Part shown: positions 20,552 through 28,460 of the stretch, in pieces
Position numbering within the stretch: position 1 is the stretch's first letter
Layout of the letters: the number at the start of each line of letters is the position of its first letter
From: Bradyrhizobium sp. in8p8
GTDB lineage: Bacteria; Pseudomonadota; Alphaproteobacteria; Rhizobiales; Xanthobacteraceae
Assembly (NCBI RefSeq): GCF_000426845.1
Contig: NZ_AUGD01000022.1
Span: 22,467-86,466, forward strand
Length of the DNA: 64,000 nt
Direction: 5' to 3'
Position numbers and translations under genes: made by a program
The notes under the pieces: generated by a model
Told to the model about the DNA's origin: nothing
What the model saw: only the letters and a program-made list of their open reading frames with translations
Database searches by the model: none

Positions 20552-21505
20552 CTACTCGGTCCTGCGCAAAAACACCCCGAACGCGCGCGGGCCGTCGCCG
20601 GTCTTGATCTCACCCACGACTTTCAGTTCGGCCGCATCGATGATGCTGAGCGTGTTGCTCTCCCAGCAGGCGACGATGATGCGCTTGCCGTCCGCGGTTG
20701 CCGCGATGCCTTCGGGATAATCGCCGACACTGATGCGCTTGATCGGCTTCAAGCTCGCCAAGTCGAACACGGTGACGGTGCCGCCATATTGGTCGGTGAC
20801 GAAGCCGCGGCCCTGCGTCAGCGCCACCGCATAGGGGCGCATCCCTGCCGGTACACGGCCGATTTCGCGGGCCTCCGCTATATCGATGACCGAGACATCG
20901 TCGGAGCCGACATTGGCGGTATAGGCGCGCCTGCCATCGGCGTCGATGATGATGCCGAACGGGCGCGTACCGACCTTGATTATGGCCTTGCGCTGGCGCG
21001 TCGCGGTGTCCACCACCGAGACACTGTCGTCGTCACGGTCGGCCGAGAGCAGCAGCTCGCCATCCGGCGTCACCGCGAGGCCCGATGGCGAGGCGCCGAC
21101 TGCGATGCTGGCCGTGACGCTGCGCGAGGCCGTATCGATCACCCGCACCGCAGCGGCATACCAGTCGGCGACATAGGCGGTACGGCCATCGGGTGCGACG
21201 GCAATGCCGAGCGGTCCGCCGCCGACCTCGATCCGCCCCGTGACTTGCCGCGCGGCCGCGTCCACCACCGTCACCTCCTTGGCGTCGGGACTCGTCACAT
21301 AGGCAAAACGCCCGTCTGTGCTGACGGCGACGCCCGCCGGCTTGCCGCCGATCGGGATCGTCGCAACGCTACGCGACGTCGCGAGATCCACCACCATCAG
21401 ATCATCGCTCAGTTGGTTGGTGACGAACGCCTCTTCGGCGACTGCAGTACCGAGCGCAAGGCCGCCAAGGCCGGCGGCTAGCGCCGCCAGAGCCAGCGCG
21501 CGCAC
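20552..21505 (-). CDS. YVTN-type beta-propeller protein, exported
   Basis: 317 residues with a signal peptide (ALAALAAGLGGLALGTAVAE). Seven repeats of about 42 residues follow, each with a pattern like ...G..P.G.AV.PDG...YV......VSVVD..., for example SVATIPIGGKPAGVAVSTDG and RISVGDYPEGIAATADG. A seven-bladed periplasmic propeller is expected. Related proteins occur beside PQQ-dependent alcohol dehydrogenase genes. Its gene starts two bases after the stop of the SRPBCC gene, a typical pairing in such clusters, though no dehydrogenase lies in this window. Confidence 0.85.
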   Translation of the reverse strand: MRALALAALAAGLGGLALGTAVAEEAFVTNQLSDDLMVVDLATSRSVATIPIGGKPAGVAVSTDGRFAYVTSPDAKEVTVVDAAARQVTGRIEVGGGPLGIAVAPDGRTAYVADWYAAAVRVIDTASRSVTASIAVGASPSGLAVTPDGELLLSADRDDDSVSVVDTATRQRKAIIKVGTRPFGIIIDADGRRAYTANVGSDDVSVIDIAEAREIGRVPAGMRPYAVALTQGRGFVTDQYGGTVTVFDLASLKPIKRISVGDYPEGIAATADGKRIIVACWESNTLSIIDAAELKVVGEIKTGDGPRAFGVFLRRTE

Positions 21506-21507
21506 GA

Positions 21508-22071
21508 TCAGCTACCGCTCTCGATCTTCTTCTTGAGGGCCTCGAGCCCGGCCTTGTACAGCCCGCTCACTGCAGCCTTGGCAGCCTCGTCGTTCAGCTC
21601 CGGCGGCGGATCGTTGTTGGGATAGCCGCGGTAGAACGCGCCGGCCCATTCCACCTTCGCCTTGCCATCGGATGCAGGCGACACCGTCAACGTCGAGGAA
21701 TAATTGGTGACGGGCAACACCTTCACGTCCACCTTGGTGATCCGATACGAATAGCTCAACATGTCGGGCTCGTATTTATAGAGCTCCTCCTCGACCGTCG
21801 CGCCGCCCGCAAGGGTCAGCGTCCGTGTCGCGCCGATCTCGTTGCCCTTTTCGCCCGTGGTCTTGGTGACGGGTGGAAGCCAGCTCATGTCCTGAAAATT
21901 GCGGATCGCGGCCCAGACCTTCTCCTGCGGAGCATTGATCTCGATGGCTTCCCGTACCTTCTGCCGTGTCGGCCCGTGGGCCCGAACCGGTTCAAAGGCA
22001 GCCGTCAGAGTCATCCCCGCAACCACCAGCGCCGCCACCCCGGCGACCGCCGCTCCGCTTCTCATCCTCAT
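21508..22071 (-). CDS. SRPBCC family protein, exported (MxaD-like)
   Basis: 187 residues with a signal peptide (AGVAALVVAGMTLTAAFEPVRA). The mature part is a START/SRPBCC domain: EAIEINAPQEKVWAAIRNF, then SWLPPVTKTTGEKGNEIGAT and WAGAFYRGYPNNDPPPE. MxaD-type periplasmic relatives assist methanol dehydrogenase electron transfer in methylotrophs. With the downstream propeller gene this suggests a remnant or satellite of a PQQ-dehydrogenase cluster; no such enzyme is visible nearby, so the role is tentative. Confidence 0.78.
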   Translation of the reverse strand: MRMRSGAAVAGVAALVVAGMTLTAAFEPVRAHGPTRQKVREAIEINAPQEKVWAAIRNFQDMSWLPPVTKTTGEKGNEIGATRTLTLAGGATVEEELYKYEPDMLSYSYRITKVDVKVLPVTNYSSTLTVSPASDGKAKVEWAGAFYRGYPNNDPPPELNDEAAKAAVSGLYKAGLEALKKKIESGS

Positions 22072-22195
22072 GTCGTTTCCTCATCCTTCGATCTGCGCGA
22101 CTTGGGGCGCGCTGAGATCATCGTAGCGCATTTTTGGACTCTGGGGAGACTTGTTCGTGGCACGGTTGTGGCGAGGCCCTAGCCGTCGTCGCCGC

Positions 22196-22240
22196 GGAAA
22201 GAACCCGGATTGCTTCGCTCCGCTCGCAATGACGACGGAG
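22196..22240. repeat. Dispersed intergenic repeat with ATTGC/GCAAT hairpin
   Basis: CCCGGATTGCTTCGCTCC...CGCAATGACG, with ATTGC (22209-22213) pairing with GCAAT (22226-22230). This sequence type is widespread in Bradyrhizobium and relatives (from memory). It lies between the SRPBCC gene's upstream region and the AAA ATPase 3' end. Confidence 0.55.
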
Positions 22241-22262
22241 AGAGCTGCCGCCGACTGCGCCA

Positions 22263-23015
22263 TCACTCGGCCAGCGTCGCTTCTACGAACCCACGGGGAT
22301 CTGCGCAGAACTCCCGCATCAGGCGGTAGTGATCCGTCTCCTCCACCGTCACGGGTTCAAGTCCATGCTTTGTCAACTGCAGAAGCCGCGCGTTGGGATA
22401 GGCCATCAGCATCGGGGAATGGGTCGCCATGATGACCTGACAATTCCTGGAGGTGTCCATGCGGTGCAGCAGCTTCAAGAACTCCATCTGGCGCGCGGGC
22501 GACAGCGCCGATTCCGGCTCGTCGAAGATGAAGATGCCCTGCTTCTGACATCGCTCCTGGAAGAAGCGCAGAAAGCCTTCGCCATGGGAGTAGGACAGAA
22601 AATCGGGCGGCATGTCGGAGACTTCGTCGAGATATCGCGCAACGGAGAAGAAAGTCTCGGCGCGGAAGAACCAGCCGTTGGTGATCTTCGGCACCCACCC
22701 GGCGCGAAGCGCGGCCGACAACTCCCCGCCCATGATCTCGCGCGCATTGGAATGATCGACCGCGCGATAGCCTTTGCCCCCGCCGGCGTCGTCATAACCG
22801 GCGAGCGCTGCAATGCCCTCCAGGATGGTCGATTTGCCGGTGCCGTTCTCGCCGACGATGATGGTGATCGCGGTGTCGAAGCTCAGATCGAATTCTTGGC
22901 GGAAGATCGGAAGGCAGTACGGATACGTTTCCCAGTCGGGGACCAGCGTGCGGTCGAGCCAGACGCGCCGAAGATAAGGAGCCGGCAGCCTGATGTCCCG
23001 CTGTCGCCCTCGCAT
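22263..23015 (-). CDS. AAA/ABC-type ATPase, RecF/OLD-like
   Basis: 250 residues. Walker A is ITIIVGENGTGKSTILEG (near residue 55), a signature-like SYSHGEGFLRFF (near 142), Walker B GIFIFDEPESALSP, and a D-loop followed by the switch His in IMATHSPMLM. Small stand-alone ATPases of this kind resemble the head of RecF, MutS or OLD proteins; partners and substrate are unknown. No nuclease domain or neighbouring toxin/defence gene was seen, so it is probably housekeeping rather than defence. Confidence 0.8.
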   Translation of the reverse strand: MRGRQRDIRLPAPYLRRVWLDRTLVPDWETYPYCLPIFRQEFDLSFDTAITIIVGENGTGKSTILEGIAALAGYDDAGGGKGYRAVDHSNAREIMGGELSAALRAGWVPKITNGWFFRAETFFSVARYLDEVSDMPPDFLSYSHGEGFLRFFQERCQKQGIFIFDEPESALSPARQMEFLKLLHRMDTSRNCQVIMATHSPMLMAYPNARLLQLTKHGLEPVTVEETDHYRLMREFCADPRGFVEATLAE

Positions 23016-23115
23016 CTCCAGCCCTCCCTTTGCCTCGTCCGGTCACAGGAACATATCAGGAACAACGATCCTGAGGAAGTGGTTTCCGCGGAGAACGGCA
23101 AGCCCAGGCTGTGAC

Positions 23116-23976
23116 CTAATCCACCACCTCCAAGACCAGTTCCATCGTCATCAGCACCGGATTGTCCCCGCGGATCAGGCAGCCCTCGGCGATGCCGCCG
23201 GTATAGTCGATCAGGGCGGCATCGAGGATGGCCTCAAGCGCGCCGGCGCTGCCCGGCGCTATCGTGCCGGCCTTGACCGCAAGCTCGGTCGCAAACGGCT
23301 CAATTACTCCACCATGAGTGAAGCGAGCGCCGATGGTCGAGCCGACACCGCCGCGGATCCTGGCGCGTGCAATTCCGCGCGCCCGGCAAAAATCTTCCAA
23401 GCAGCCGGCAAAGTCCTGGTTCGGACGCAGCCGCATGGCAAACGCACGGCTCGTCGTCGGAGCGCCGGTGCTCTCGGCCGACACCGGCCCGAACAGCTTG
23501 AAATTGGTTTCGGGATCGGGTTCGGCCGTGAACATCGCGCCATCGATGCCGAAAGCCTCGACCTCGAACGGTTCGGCGACGACGGTCTCATCCGGCATCA
23601 TGTGACCGCCGCTTGTCTTACCGTCCGCCTCCGTCCACAGCGCATGGCAATGAAAGAACGGCGCGCCGTCGCGCATGCCGAGCGTCATGCTGCCGAGCCG
23701 CACGCGCGTCACGCCCTTTGGCCGGAACGTGTCGCTGTAGAATGCCGCGTTTTCGCCGGTCTTCGACAGCGCCGGCATGACATAGGCGAACGGTCCGAGC
23801 GCGCCGCGGCGAAAGTTCAGCACGCCGCCCGCAAAACCCTCGGCGGCGAAGCCGCGCAGCGCAGCCTCGAGCAGCGGCAGGCCGGTTTGAAGCGCGAACG
23901 TGAACGCGCGTCCCCTCGCCTCCACCCATTGAACGCGTTCGGGGGACGGCAAGCCGGGCTGCTTGATGCTCCGCAT
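23116..23976 (-). CDS. Tandem PPC-domain (DUF296) protein
   Basis: 286 residues with two related domains. The first ends in VRLGSMTLGMRDGAPFFHCH, whose HCH matches the metal-binding pattern of PPC/DUF296 folds. The second contains CLEDFCRARGIARARIRGGV and GSTIGARF, then AEGCLIRGDNPVLMTMELVLEV. Such proteins are trimeric in single-domain relatives; bacterial function is unknown. It lies nine bases after an acyl-CoA synthetase gene, probably in one operon, suggesting a metabolic role. Confidence 0.72.
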   Translation of the reverse strand: MRSIKQPGLPSPERVQWVEARGRAFTFALQTGLPLLEAALRGFAAEGFAGGVLNFRRGALGPFAYVMPALSKTGENAAFYSDTFRPKGVTRVRLGSMTLGMRDGAPFFHCHALWTEADGKTSGGHMMPDETVVAEPFEVEAFGIDGAMFTAEPDPETNFKLFGPVSAESTGAPTTSRAFAMRLRPNQDFAGCLEDFCRARGIARARIRGGVGSTIGARFTHGGVIEPFATELAVKAGTIAPGSAGALEAILDAALIDYTGGIAEGCLIRGDNPVLMTMELVLEVVD

Positions 23977-23985
23977 TCCCTTCGC

Positions 23986-25593
23986 TCAGCCCGCCTGCTT
24001 TTCATTGAGATCGAGCAGCCCGCGCGCTTCGAGTTCGTCACGCACCATGCGCTTGGGTACTTTGCCGTAACCGGATTTCGGCAGCGCCTCCCAGAAGAAG
24101 AATCGCTTCGGCATCTTGTAGCGCGGCACCTTCGGCGACAGGAACGCCGCCATCTCCGCTTCGCTCACTGGCTTCGCGCCTTCGCGCGCAACGCAAACGG
24201 CGACTCCGACCTCGCCCCAGGTCGCATCGGGCACGCCGAGTACGGCGACCTCGCCGACCGCGGGATGCGTCAGGATCTTCTCCTCGATCTCGCGCGGATA
24301 GATGTTAGAGCCGCCCGAGATATACATGTCGGAAGCGCGCCCGGTAATGTAGACGAAGCCCTCCTCGTCCATGTGGCCGAGATCGCCGGTACGGAACCAG
24401 CCGTTGCGAAACGCCTTCGCATTGGCCTCGGGGTTGTCGTAGTAGCCCGCGAAGACCGCTGGCCCGATGACGCAGATCTCGCCGCTCTGGTTTGCTTGGA
24501 GCTCCCGGCCCTCGTCGTCCTGGATGGAGACCTGCATGCCGGTGCGCTCGAAGCCGCAGGTTCCGATCTTGGCGTGCGGGCCGTCCTCGGGATCGTGCAG
24601 CGCCGCCGGCAGCACGGTGATGTTGCCGGTGACCTCGCCCAGCCCAAAATACTGCACGATCACGTTGCCAAGCTTCTTCAGCGCCACCTTCTGGTCCTCG
24701 CGATACATCGGAGCGCCCGCATAGATGACGTGACGCAGCGAGGAATGGTCGTGTTTGTCGGCGGCGGGATGCTCGACCATCATCTTCAGGATGGTCGGCA
24801 CGGTGAAGAGATTGCTGACGCGATGCTCCTCGATGAGGCGGAACGCCTCGTTGATGTCGAACTTCTCGGTCGGCAGCAGCACGGTGCGTGCGCCACGCGC
24901 GGTCTGCATCAGCTGATGGACGCCGGCGCCGTGCGACAATGGCGCCACCACCAGGGAGGCATCCTGCTCCGTCACCCCCGGCGTGAGATCGGCGAGATGA
25001 TTGGTGACGACGAATCCCATCTGGCCGTGGGTCAGCACCGCCGCCTTTGAGCGGCCGGTGGTGCCCGAGGTGAAGAAGAACCAGCAGGGATCGTCGTGCT
25101 CGACGGCGACGTTCTCCACGGCAGCATCCTGCTGCGAGGCGATCGCGTCAGCCACCGATCGCTCGCCGAACGCGGCCTTGCCGTCGATGCTCCAGGTGAA
25201 CTCCAATGCGCCGCCCTTCACGACCGCAGCGTGCTCGGGAAAATCGACATGGCACAGGAACGCTTTGGCGCCGGAGGCCTGCGCGAGATAACTGACCTCG
25301 TCGGGCATCAGGCGGAAATTGGTGGGCACCCAGACTGCGCCGAGCCGGAACGCGGCGAACATCGAAACGAACATCTCTTCGCCGTTCTTGGAATGAACGA
25401 GAATGCGATCGCCTTTGGCGATGCCGCGCGCCGCAAGCGCGGCTGCCAGTGCCGAGACCTGTGCATCGATCTCGCGCCAGGTCCAGGACTTGTCGCCCCA
25501 GACGAAGCCGGGGCGCGATGCGTGCCGCCGCGCGTTCTGCGTCAGCATGTAGGCGAGATTCATGACGCGTCGGGACATACGCAAGGGCTGCAT
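23986..25593 (-). CDS. Acyl-CoA synthetase (AMP-dependent, ANL superfamily)
   Basis: 535 residues from ATG 25593, chosen for the GAGGAAG site just upstream. Motifs: FFFTSGTTGRSKAAVLTH (P-loop), VQYFGLGEVTG (aromatic-binding), GWFRTGDLGHMDEEGFVYITG and the hinge region, then GYGKVPKRMVRDE with the A10 lysine. It activates a carboxylic acid to the acyl-AMP and then the CoA thioester. An aromatic or medium-chain acid is possible; the chain specificity cannot be read. It is followed closely by a PPC-domain gene. Confidence 0.9.
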   Translation of the reverse strand: MQPLRMSRRVMNLAYMLTQNARRHASRPGFVWGDKSWTWREIDAQVSALAAALAARGIAKGDRILVHSKNGEEMFVSMFAAFRLGAVWVPTNFRLMPDEVSYLAQASGAKAFLCHVDFPEHAAVVKGGALEFTWSIDGKAAFGERSVADAIASQQDAAVENVAVEHDDPCWFFFTSGTTGRSKAAVLTHGQMGFVVTNHLADLTPGVTEQDASLVVAPLSHGAGVHQLMQTARGARTVLLPTEKFDINEAFRLIEEHRVSNLFTVPTILKMMVEHPAADKHDHSSLRHVIYAGAPMYREDQKVALKKLGNVIVQYFGLGEVTGNITVLPAALHDPEDGPHAKIGTCGFERTGMQVSIQDDEGRELQANQSGEICVIGPAVFAGYYDNPEANAKAFRNGWFRTGDLGHMDEEGFVYITGRASDMYISGGSNIYPREIEEKILTHPAVGEVAVLGVPDATWGEVGVAVCVAREGAKPVSEAEMAAFLSPKVPRYKMPKRFFFWEALPKSGYGKVPKRMVRDELEARGLLDLNEKQAG

Positions 25594-25697
25594 CGGGCTT
25601 CCTCTTCGACGATGGGGCGACACGCGAGCCACCCGCTCATTGCAGCCCATTTATCGCCAACGCCGGCGTCCCTGCAAGGCCGGCTCCCTCCGGCTTC

Positions 25698-26195
25698 CTA
25701 CGGCTGCTCGAAGGCAAACGGCGTCGCCGTGATGGCCTTCGTCTTCTGGCAGGCCTGCGCGCCGTAGCCCCCGCAAAAGCTCCCGTGCAGATCGAACCGG
25801 ACGATGCGCCCAGCGCCGCGCTTCATCGGCGGGCCCATGATCTTGTAGCGGAGCACATGGCCTTCGAACACCTCGCGTACGCCGCCGTCGGGCAGTGTCA
25901 CCAGGATCTTCACGACACAGCCGCCAGTTCCGCAATAGGTCGTCTCGCGATCGCCGCACTTGGTGTCCTGGAAATCGACGATGTAGTCCACGCGGCCGTC
26001 GCCGGTCAGATCGATCTTGCGCACGGTGTTCGCTGCGAAAGTCACTTCGCCGCCCTCCTGGCTGTCGCATTCCTCGTTGGCGTAGCGGACCGCCTTCTGC
26101 ACGCCAGGCGGATAGTCGGCCGGATTGAACGGCGTTGCGTCGTCCGCGCGCGCAAGTCACGACCAAGGTGAGCAAGAGGATCAGATATCGCATTG
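25698..26195 (-). pseudogene. Exported protein, frameshifted in a GC dinucleotide tract
   Basis: A start at ATG 26195 encodes a signal peptide (MRYLILLLTLVVTCA), but the frame then runs into non-homologous residues. The mature region, in another frame (GTG 26102 to stop 25698), reads as a real protein: VRYANEECDSQEGGEV, an LTGDGRVDYIVDFQDTKC calcium-loop-like segment, and paired cysteines. The frames meet in CGCGCGCGC (26145-26153). Inserting two bases or removing one would give a perfect signal peptide with cleavage near ARA|DD. The shift could be a true mutation, slippage-based switching, or a sequencing error. Confidence 0.6.
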
Positions 26196-26287
26196 GCGTT
26201 GGTCGCAACTACGACCGCAATCGTTCAGGAAATCTTAAGCATGATCGACGCACCCTTCATCGGTCCCCCGCGTACAGAGTGCATCTC

Positions 26288-26647
26288 ATGATCAAAGCGC
26301 CCGTCATTCTCCTGTTCACGCTGGCGCTCGCCGGATGTGCCGCGACTCCGCAGGCGCCTCTGGTCAAGAACCCCGCTTTCAAGCCTGCGCGCTATGCTTG
26401 GGATGGCGCCGGGCAAGATCCCAATCGGCCGCGCCCTGCCGCGCAAGCGACGCGGACCGCTGCGCGCTCCGCGCACAACAGGATGCAAGCCGGCGTTCAG
26501 CCCTATTCGAAGGAATGGTGGCAGGCGCAGGACGGCATCGAGGCCGAGCAGGACGCCAGGGTCAACCGCTCCTTGGTCATCTGCCAGGGCTGCCTCCGCC
26601 CACAGCCACGGCCCGAGGATTCCAGGCTCGCCAAAGCGGCCGATTAA
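26288..26647 (+). CDS. Small lipoprotein of unknown function
   Basis: 119 residues from ATG 26288. Signal peptide MIKAPVILLFTLALAGC with lipobox LAGC (Cys17). The mature part is basic and Arg/Pro-rich (QDPNRPRPAAQATRTAARSA), with a SKEWWQAQDGIEAEQDARV helix and a CxxC-like ICQGC. Similar proteins occur in Bradyrhizobium without known role. Divergent from the frameshifted gene on the other strand. Confidence 0.65.
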   Translation: MIKAPVILLFTLALAGCAATPQAPLVKNPAFKPARYAWDGAGQDPNRPRPAAQATRTAARSAHNRMQAGVQPYSKEWWQAQDGIEAEQDARVNRSLVICQGCLRPQPRPEDSRLAKAAD

Positions 26648-26701
26648 ACGCGAGCGAGCGGGCCTGCCGCCCGTGGGCGGCGAGCCTGCGAGAGCGCCGG
26701 C

Positions 26702-27100
26702 CTATTGTCCATGCTTGAGCATGTCCTGGTCAGTCAGGTCCCAGTCCTGCCACAGCTGGAGCAATCCGAGCAGCACCACCACCGCACCGAGGCCCGTGTG
26801 ATAGACGCGGAGAAAGCCGTCACCGGAATAGCCGATCACGTAGGGCGAGGCGATGAGCCAAAGTCCGACGAGAATTGTCGCCACCTCTTGCCATCGCTGC
26901 AAGGCGACGTACTCGAGCTGGCTGACGCCAAACACGACCAGACCGACCGCGATCGTATTCAGAACCGCCGTCTGATTTCCGGCGATCGCCGCCTGATCCT
27001 GCACGGGAAACCACGGCGAAACCACGATCAGCGCGCCGACCAGCATCCCGCACCAGTCTTCCCATGTCCGATGAGTCTTCAGGAAACCAAAGTCCGACAT
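26702..27100 (-). CDS. SPW repeat family integral membrane protein
   Basis: 132 residues from ATG 27100. Four predicted transmembrane helices with two SPW-type repeats: GMLVGALIVVSPWF and VGLWLIASPYVIGYSGDG. The family (SPW) comprises small inner-membrane proteins of unknown function, common in Bradyrhizobium and actinobacteria. The frame opens further upstream to 27145 without a convincing start. Confidence 0.8.
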   Translation of the reverse strand: MSDFGFLKTHRTWEDWCGMLVGALIVVSPWFPVQDQAAIAGNQTAVLNTIAVGLVVFGVSQLEYVALQRWQEVATILVGLWLIASPYVIGYSGDGFLRVYHTGLGAVVVLLGLLQLWQDWDLTDQDMLKHGQ

Positions 27101-27412
27101 CGTACCCTCCTGCAAAAGAGGCATACGTCTGCGGCCGGCGATCACTCCGAATGTGTAACGACCCTGCCAGCCGTATTCGGGCGTATGTCTAATCCACGAC
27201 GTGGGAACCGTAGTTCGCCTTGCAAGAGCGACATGGAGGAATATTTACGGTCAATTCATCGGGCCGCGGAGCGAGAAGTGCATATTGCGCTGCGTTGCAA
27301 CGGCGCGCACTTGCGGATGTCTCGTCAGCGCCAATCTCCTTGGTCTCACCTTGGCAAGAGCGGAATTTGCCCCCTAGATCAGGTGTCAATCTGGATTTCG
27401 GAAGGATCTTGC
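27101..27412. other. Intergenic region before acetyltransferase gene
   Basis: About 310 bases between divergent genes. No convincing ORF, RNA or palindrome was found. The minus-strand open frame at 27189-27422 lacks a ribosome site and coding character. Confidence 0.5.
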
Positions 27413-27688
27413 ATGACCGCATCGGTACGGGACAACAAGGACAGAAGCCGCTTCGAGCTGGATGTCGGGGGTGACGTGGCCTTCGCCAATTATCGTCTGA
27501 CGCCCTCGGCCGTGATCATCACCCACACCGAAACGCCGCGCGCGCTGCGCGGCCGCGGTATCGGGTCCGAATTGGTCAAGGGGGCGCTGGACCTGATCCG
27601 GCGCGACGGCAGGAAAGTGATCGCCGGCTGCAGCTTCGTCGTCGACTATATCGATCGGCATCCGGAGGATGCGGATCTGGTCGCCTGA
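27413..27688 (+). CDS. Small GNAT-type N-acetyltransferase (YjdJ-like)
   Basis: 91 residues from ATG 27413, preceded by GGAAGGA. The short GNAT core shows acetyl-CoA-binding TPRALRGRGIGSELVKGAL and the later strand CSFVVDYIDRHPE. Members of this single-domain subgroup (Gcn5-related, YjdJ/DUF4442-like neighbours) lack the N-terminal strands and usually act on small or peptide amines; the substrate is unknown. Followed by a strong two-way terminator shared with the convergent DUF3597 gene. Confidence 0.82.
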   Translation: MTASVRDNKDRSRFELDVGGDVAFANYRLTPSAVIITHTETPRALRGRGIGSELVKGALDLIRRDGRKVIAGCSFVVDYIDRHPEDADLVA

Positions 27689-27694
27689 AAGCAA

Positions 27695-27720
27695 AAGGGC
27701 CCGCGAGATCGCGGGCCCTT
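27695..27720. terminator. Bidirectional intrinsic terminator
   Basis: AAGGGCCCGC (27695-27704) and GCGGGCCCTT (27711-27720) around GAGATC; A-rich left and T-rich right edges serve both convergent genes. Confidence 0.85.
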
Positions 27721-27734
27721 CCGGCGACGATGGG

Positions 27735-28133
27735 TCAGTGCTTGATCTCGGGCGGCAGCTTGCCGCCGTTGGCGGCGAGCTTGGACATCACCTGCTTGTG
27801 CAGCCAGACGTTCATGCTGGCCGAGTCGTTCATGTCGCCGCTGTAGCCCAGCTCTTTGGCAAGATCCTTGCGCGCAGCGAGGCTGGAATCAATGTCGAGT
27901 GCCTTCATGAGGTCGACAATCGAGGTGCGCCATTCCAGCTTCTCGCCCTTGTGTGCAGCTGCCGCCTTGTCGACGATTGCAGCCACGTCGACCGCGGGCA
28001 TGGGCGCGGCGGCGGGCGCCGAAGCGCCCGGCGTCCCTGCGGGCGCGCTGGGCGAAGCGGCGCCACCGGCGGGCGCGGCGGAGGCCGATGGGCCGCCGAA
28101 GATCGCGCCCATGATTTTCCCGAAAATGCTCAT
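27735..28133 (-). CDS. DUF3597 domain protein
   Basis: 132 residues from ATG 28133 (MSIFGKIMGAIFGG). An Ala/Pro/Gly-rich linker (residues about 15-45) precedes the DUF3597 domain: PAVDVAAIVDKAAAAHKGEK, WRTSIVDLMKALDIDSSLA, RKDLAKELGY and WLHKQVMSKLAANG. Function unknown; relatives sit near LysM or PG-associated genes and share a fold tied to BON/LysM proteins. Convergent with the acetyltransferase gene. Confidence 0.8.
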   Translation of the reverse strand: MSIFGKIMGAIFGGPSASAAPAGGAASPSAPAGTPGASAPAAAPMPAVDVAAIVDKAAAAHKGEKLEWRTSIVDLMKALDIDSSLAARKDLAKELGYSGDMNDSASMNVWLHKQVMSKLAANGGKLPPEIKH

Positions 28134-28460
28134 GTCTGCTCCCCGAAAAGGATCCGTTGGAAGGGCCTTGAGTGGCACTCATACACGAAGTGACTGCGTT
28201 GCGCCCGCGAAGTTCGGCGAACATCAGCAGCATCAGCTTATCTGCGGCGAAATGACGACAGAATGACGCCGTCGTAGTTGCGCCGCGGCATCGAATTCAC
28301 CCAAGCGTGAGGGACAGGACTCGGAGTTGGGAGTATGCTTGCGGTTCAGCTCGCGATGCCATCCGGAATTCGCGCCTGGTCGGGATCGCGATCATTCAAG
28401 AGAGCGGTCGCTTGCGTTGTTTACCGGCGCAGGACCGGGCCGCGAAGGGAGCTAGCGACC
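28134..28460. other. Intergenic region before DUF2189 gene
   Basis: About 330 bases between divergent genes. The DUF2189 frame stays open upstream to 28335, but that stretch shows no family similarity. No RNA or clear palindrome was recognised. Confidence 0.45.

Noticed and set aside
22351..22375. tRNA T-loop-like GGGTTCAAGTCC
   Set aside because: Lies within the AAA ATPase coding sequence and lacks acceptor and anticodon stems.
22263..23015. AAA ATPase as part of an OLD/Gabija-like defence system
   Set aside because: No nuclease, helicase or toxin gene accompanies it, and the ATPase lacks a TOPRIM domain.
22993..25050. 685-residue plus-strand open frame across the PPC and acyl-CoA synthetase genes
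   Set aside because: Spans two genes on the other strand, has no motif, and follows their codon-3 periodicity.
27189..27422. 77-residue minus-strand frame in the gap before the acetyltransferase gene
   Set aside because: No ribosome site, Cys/Arg-rich random composition, overlaps the real start of the next gene.
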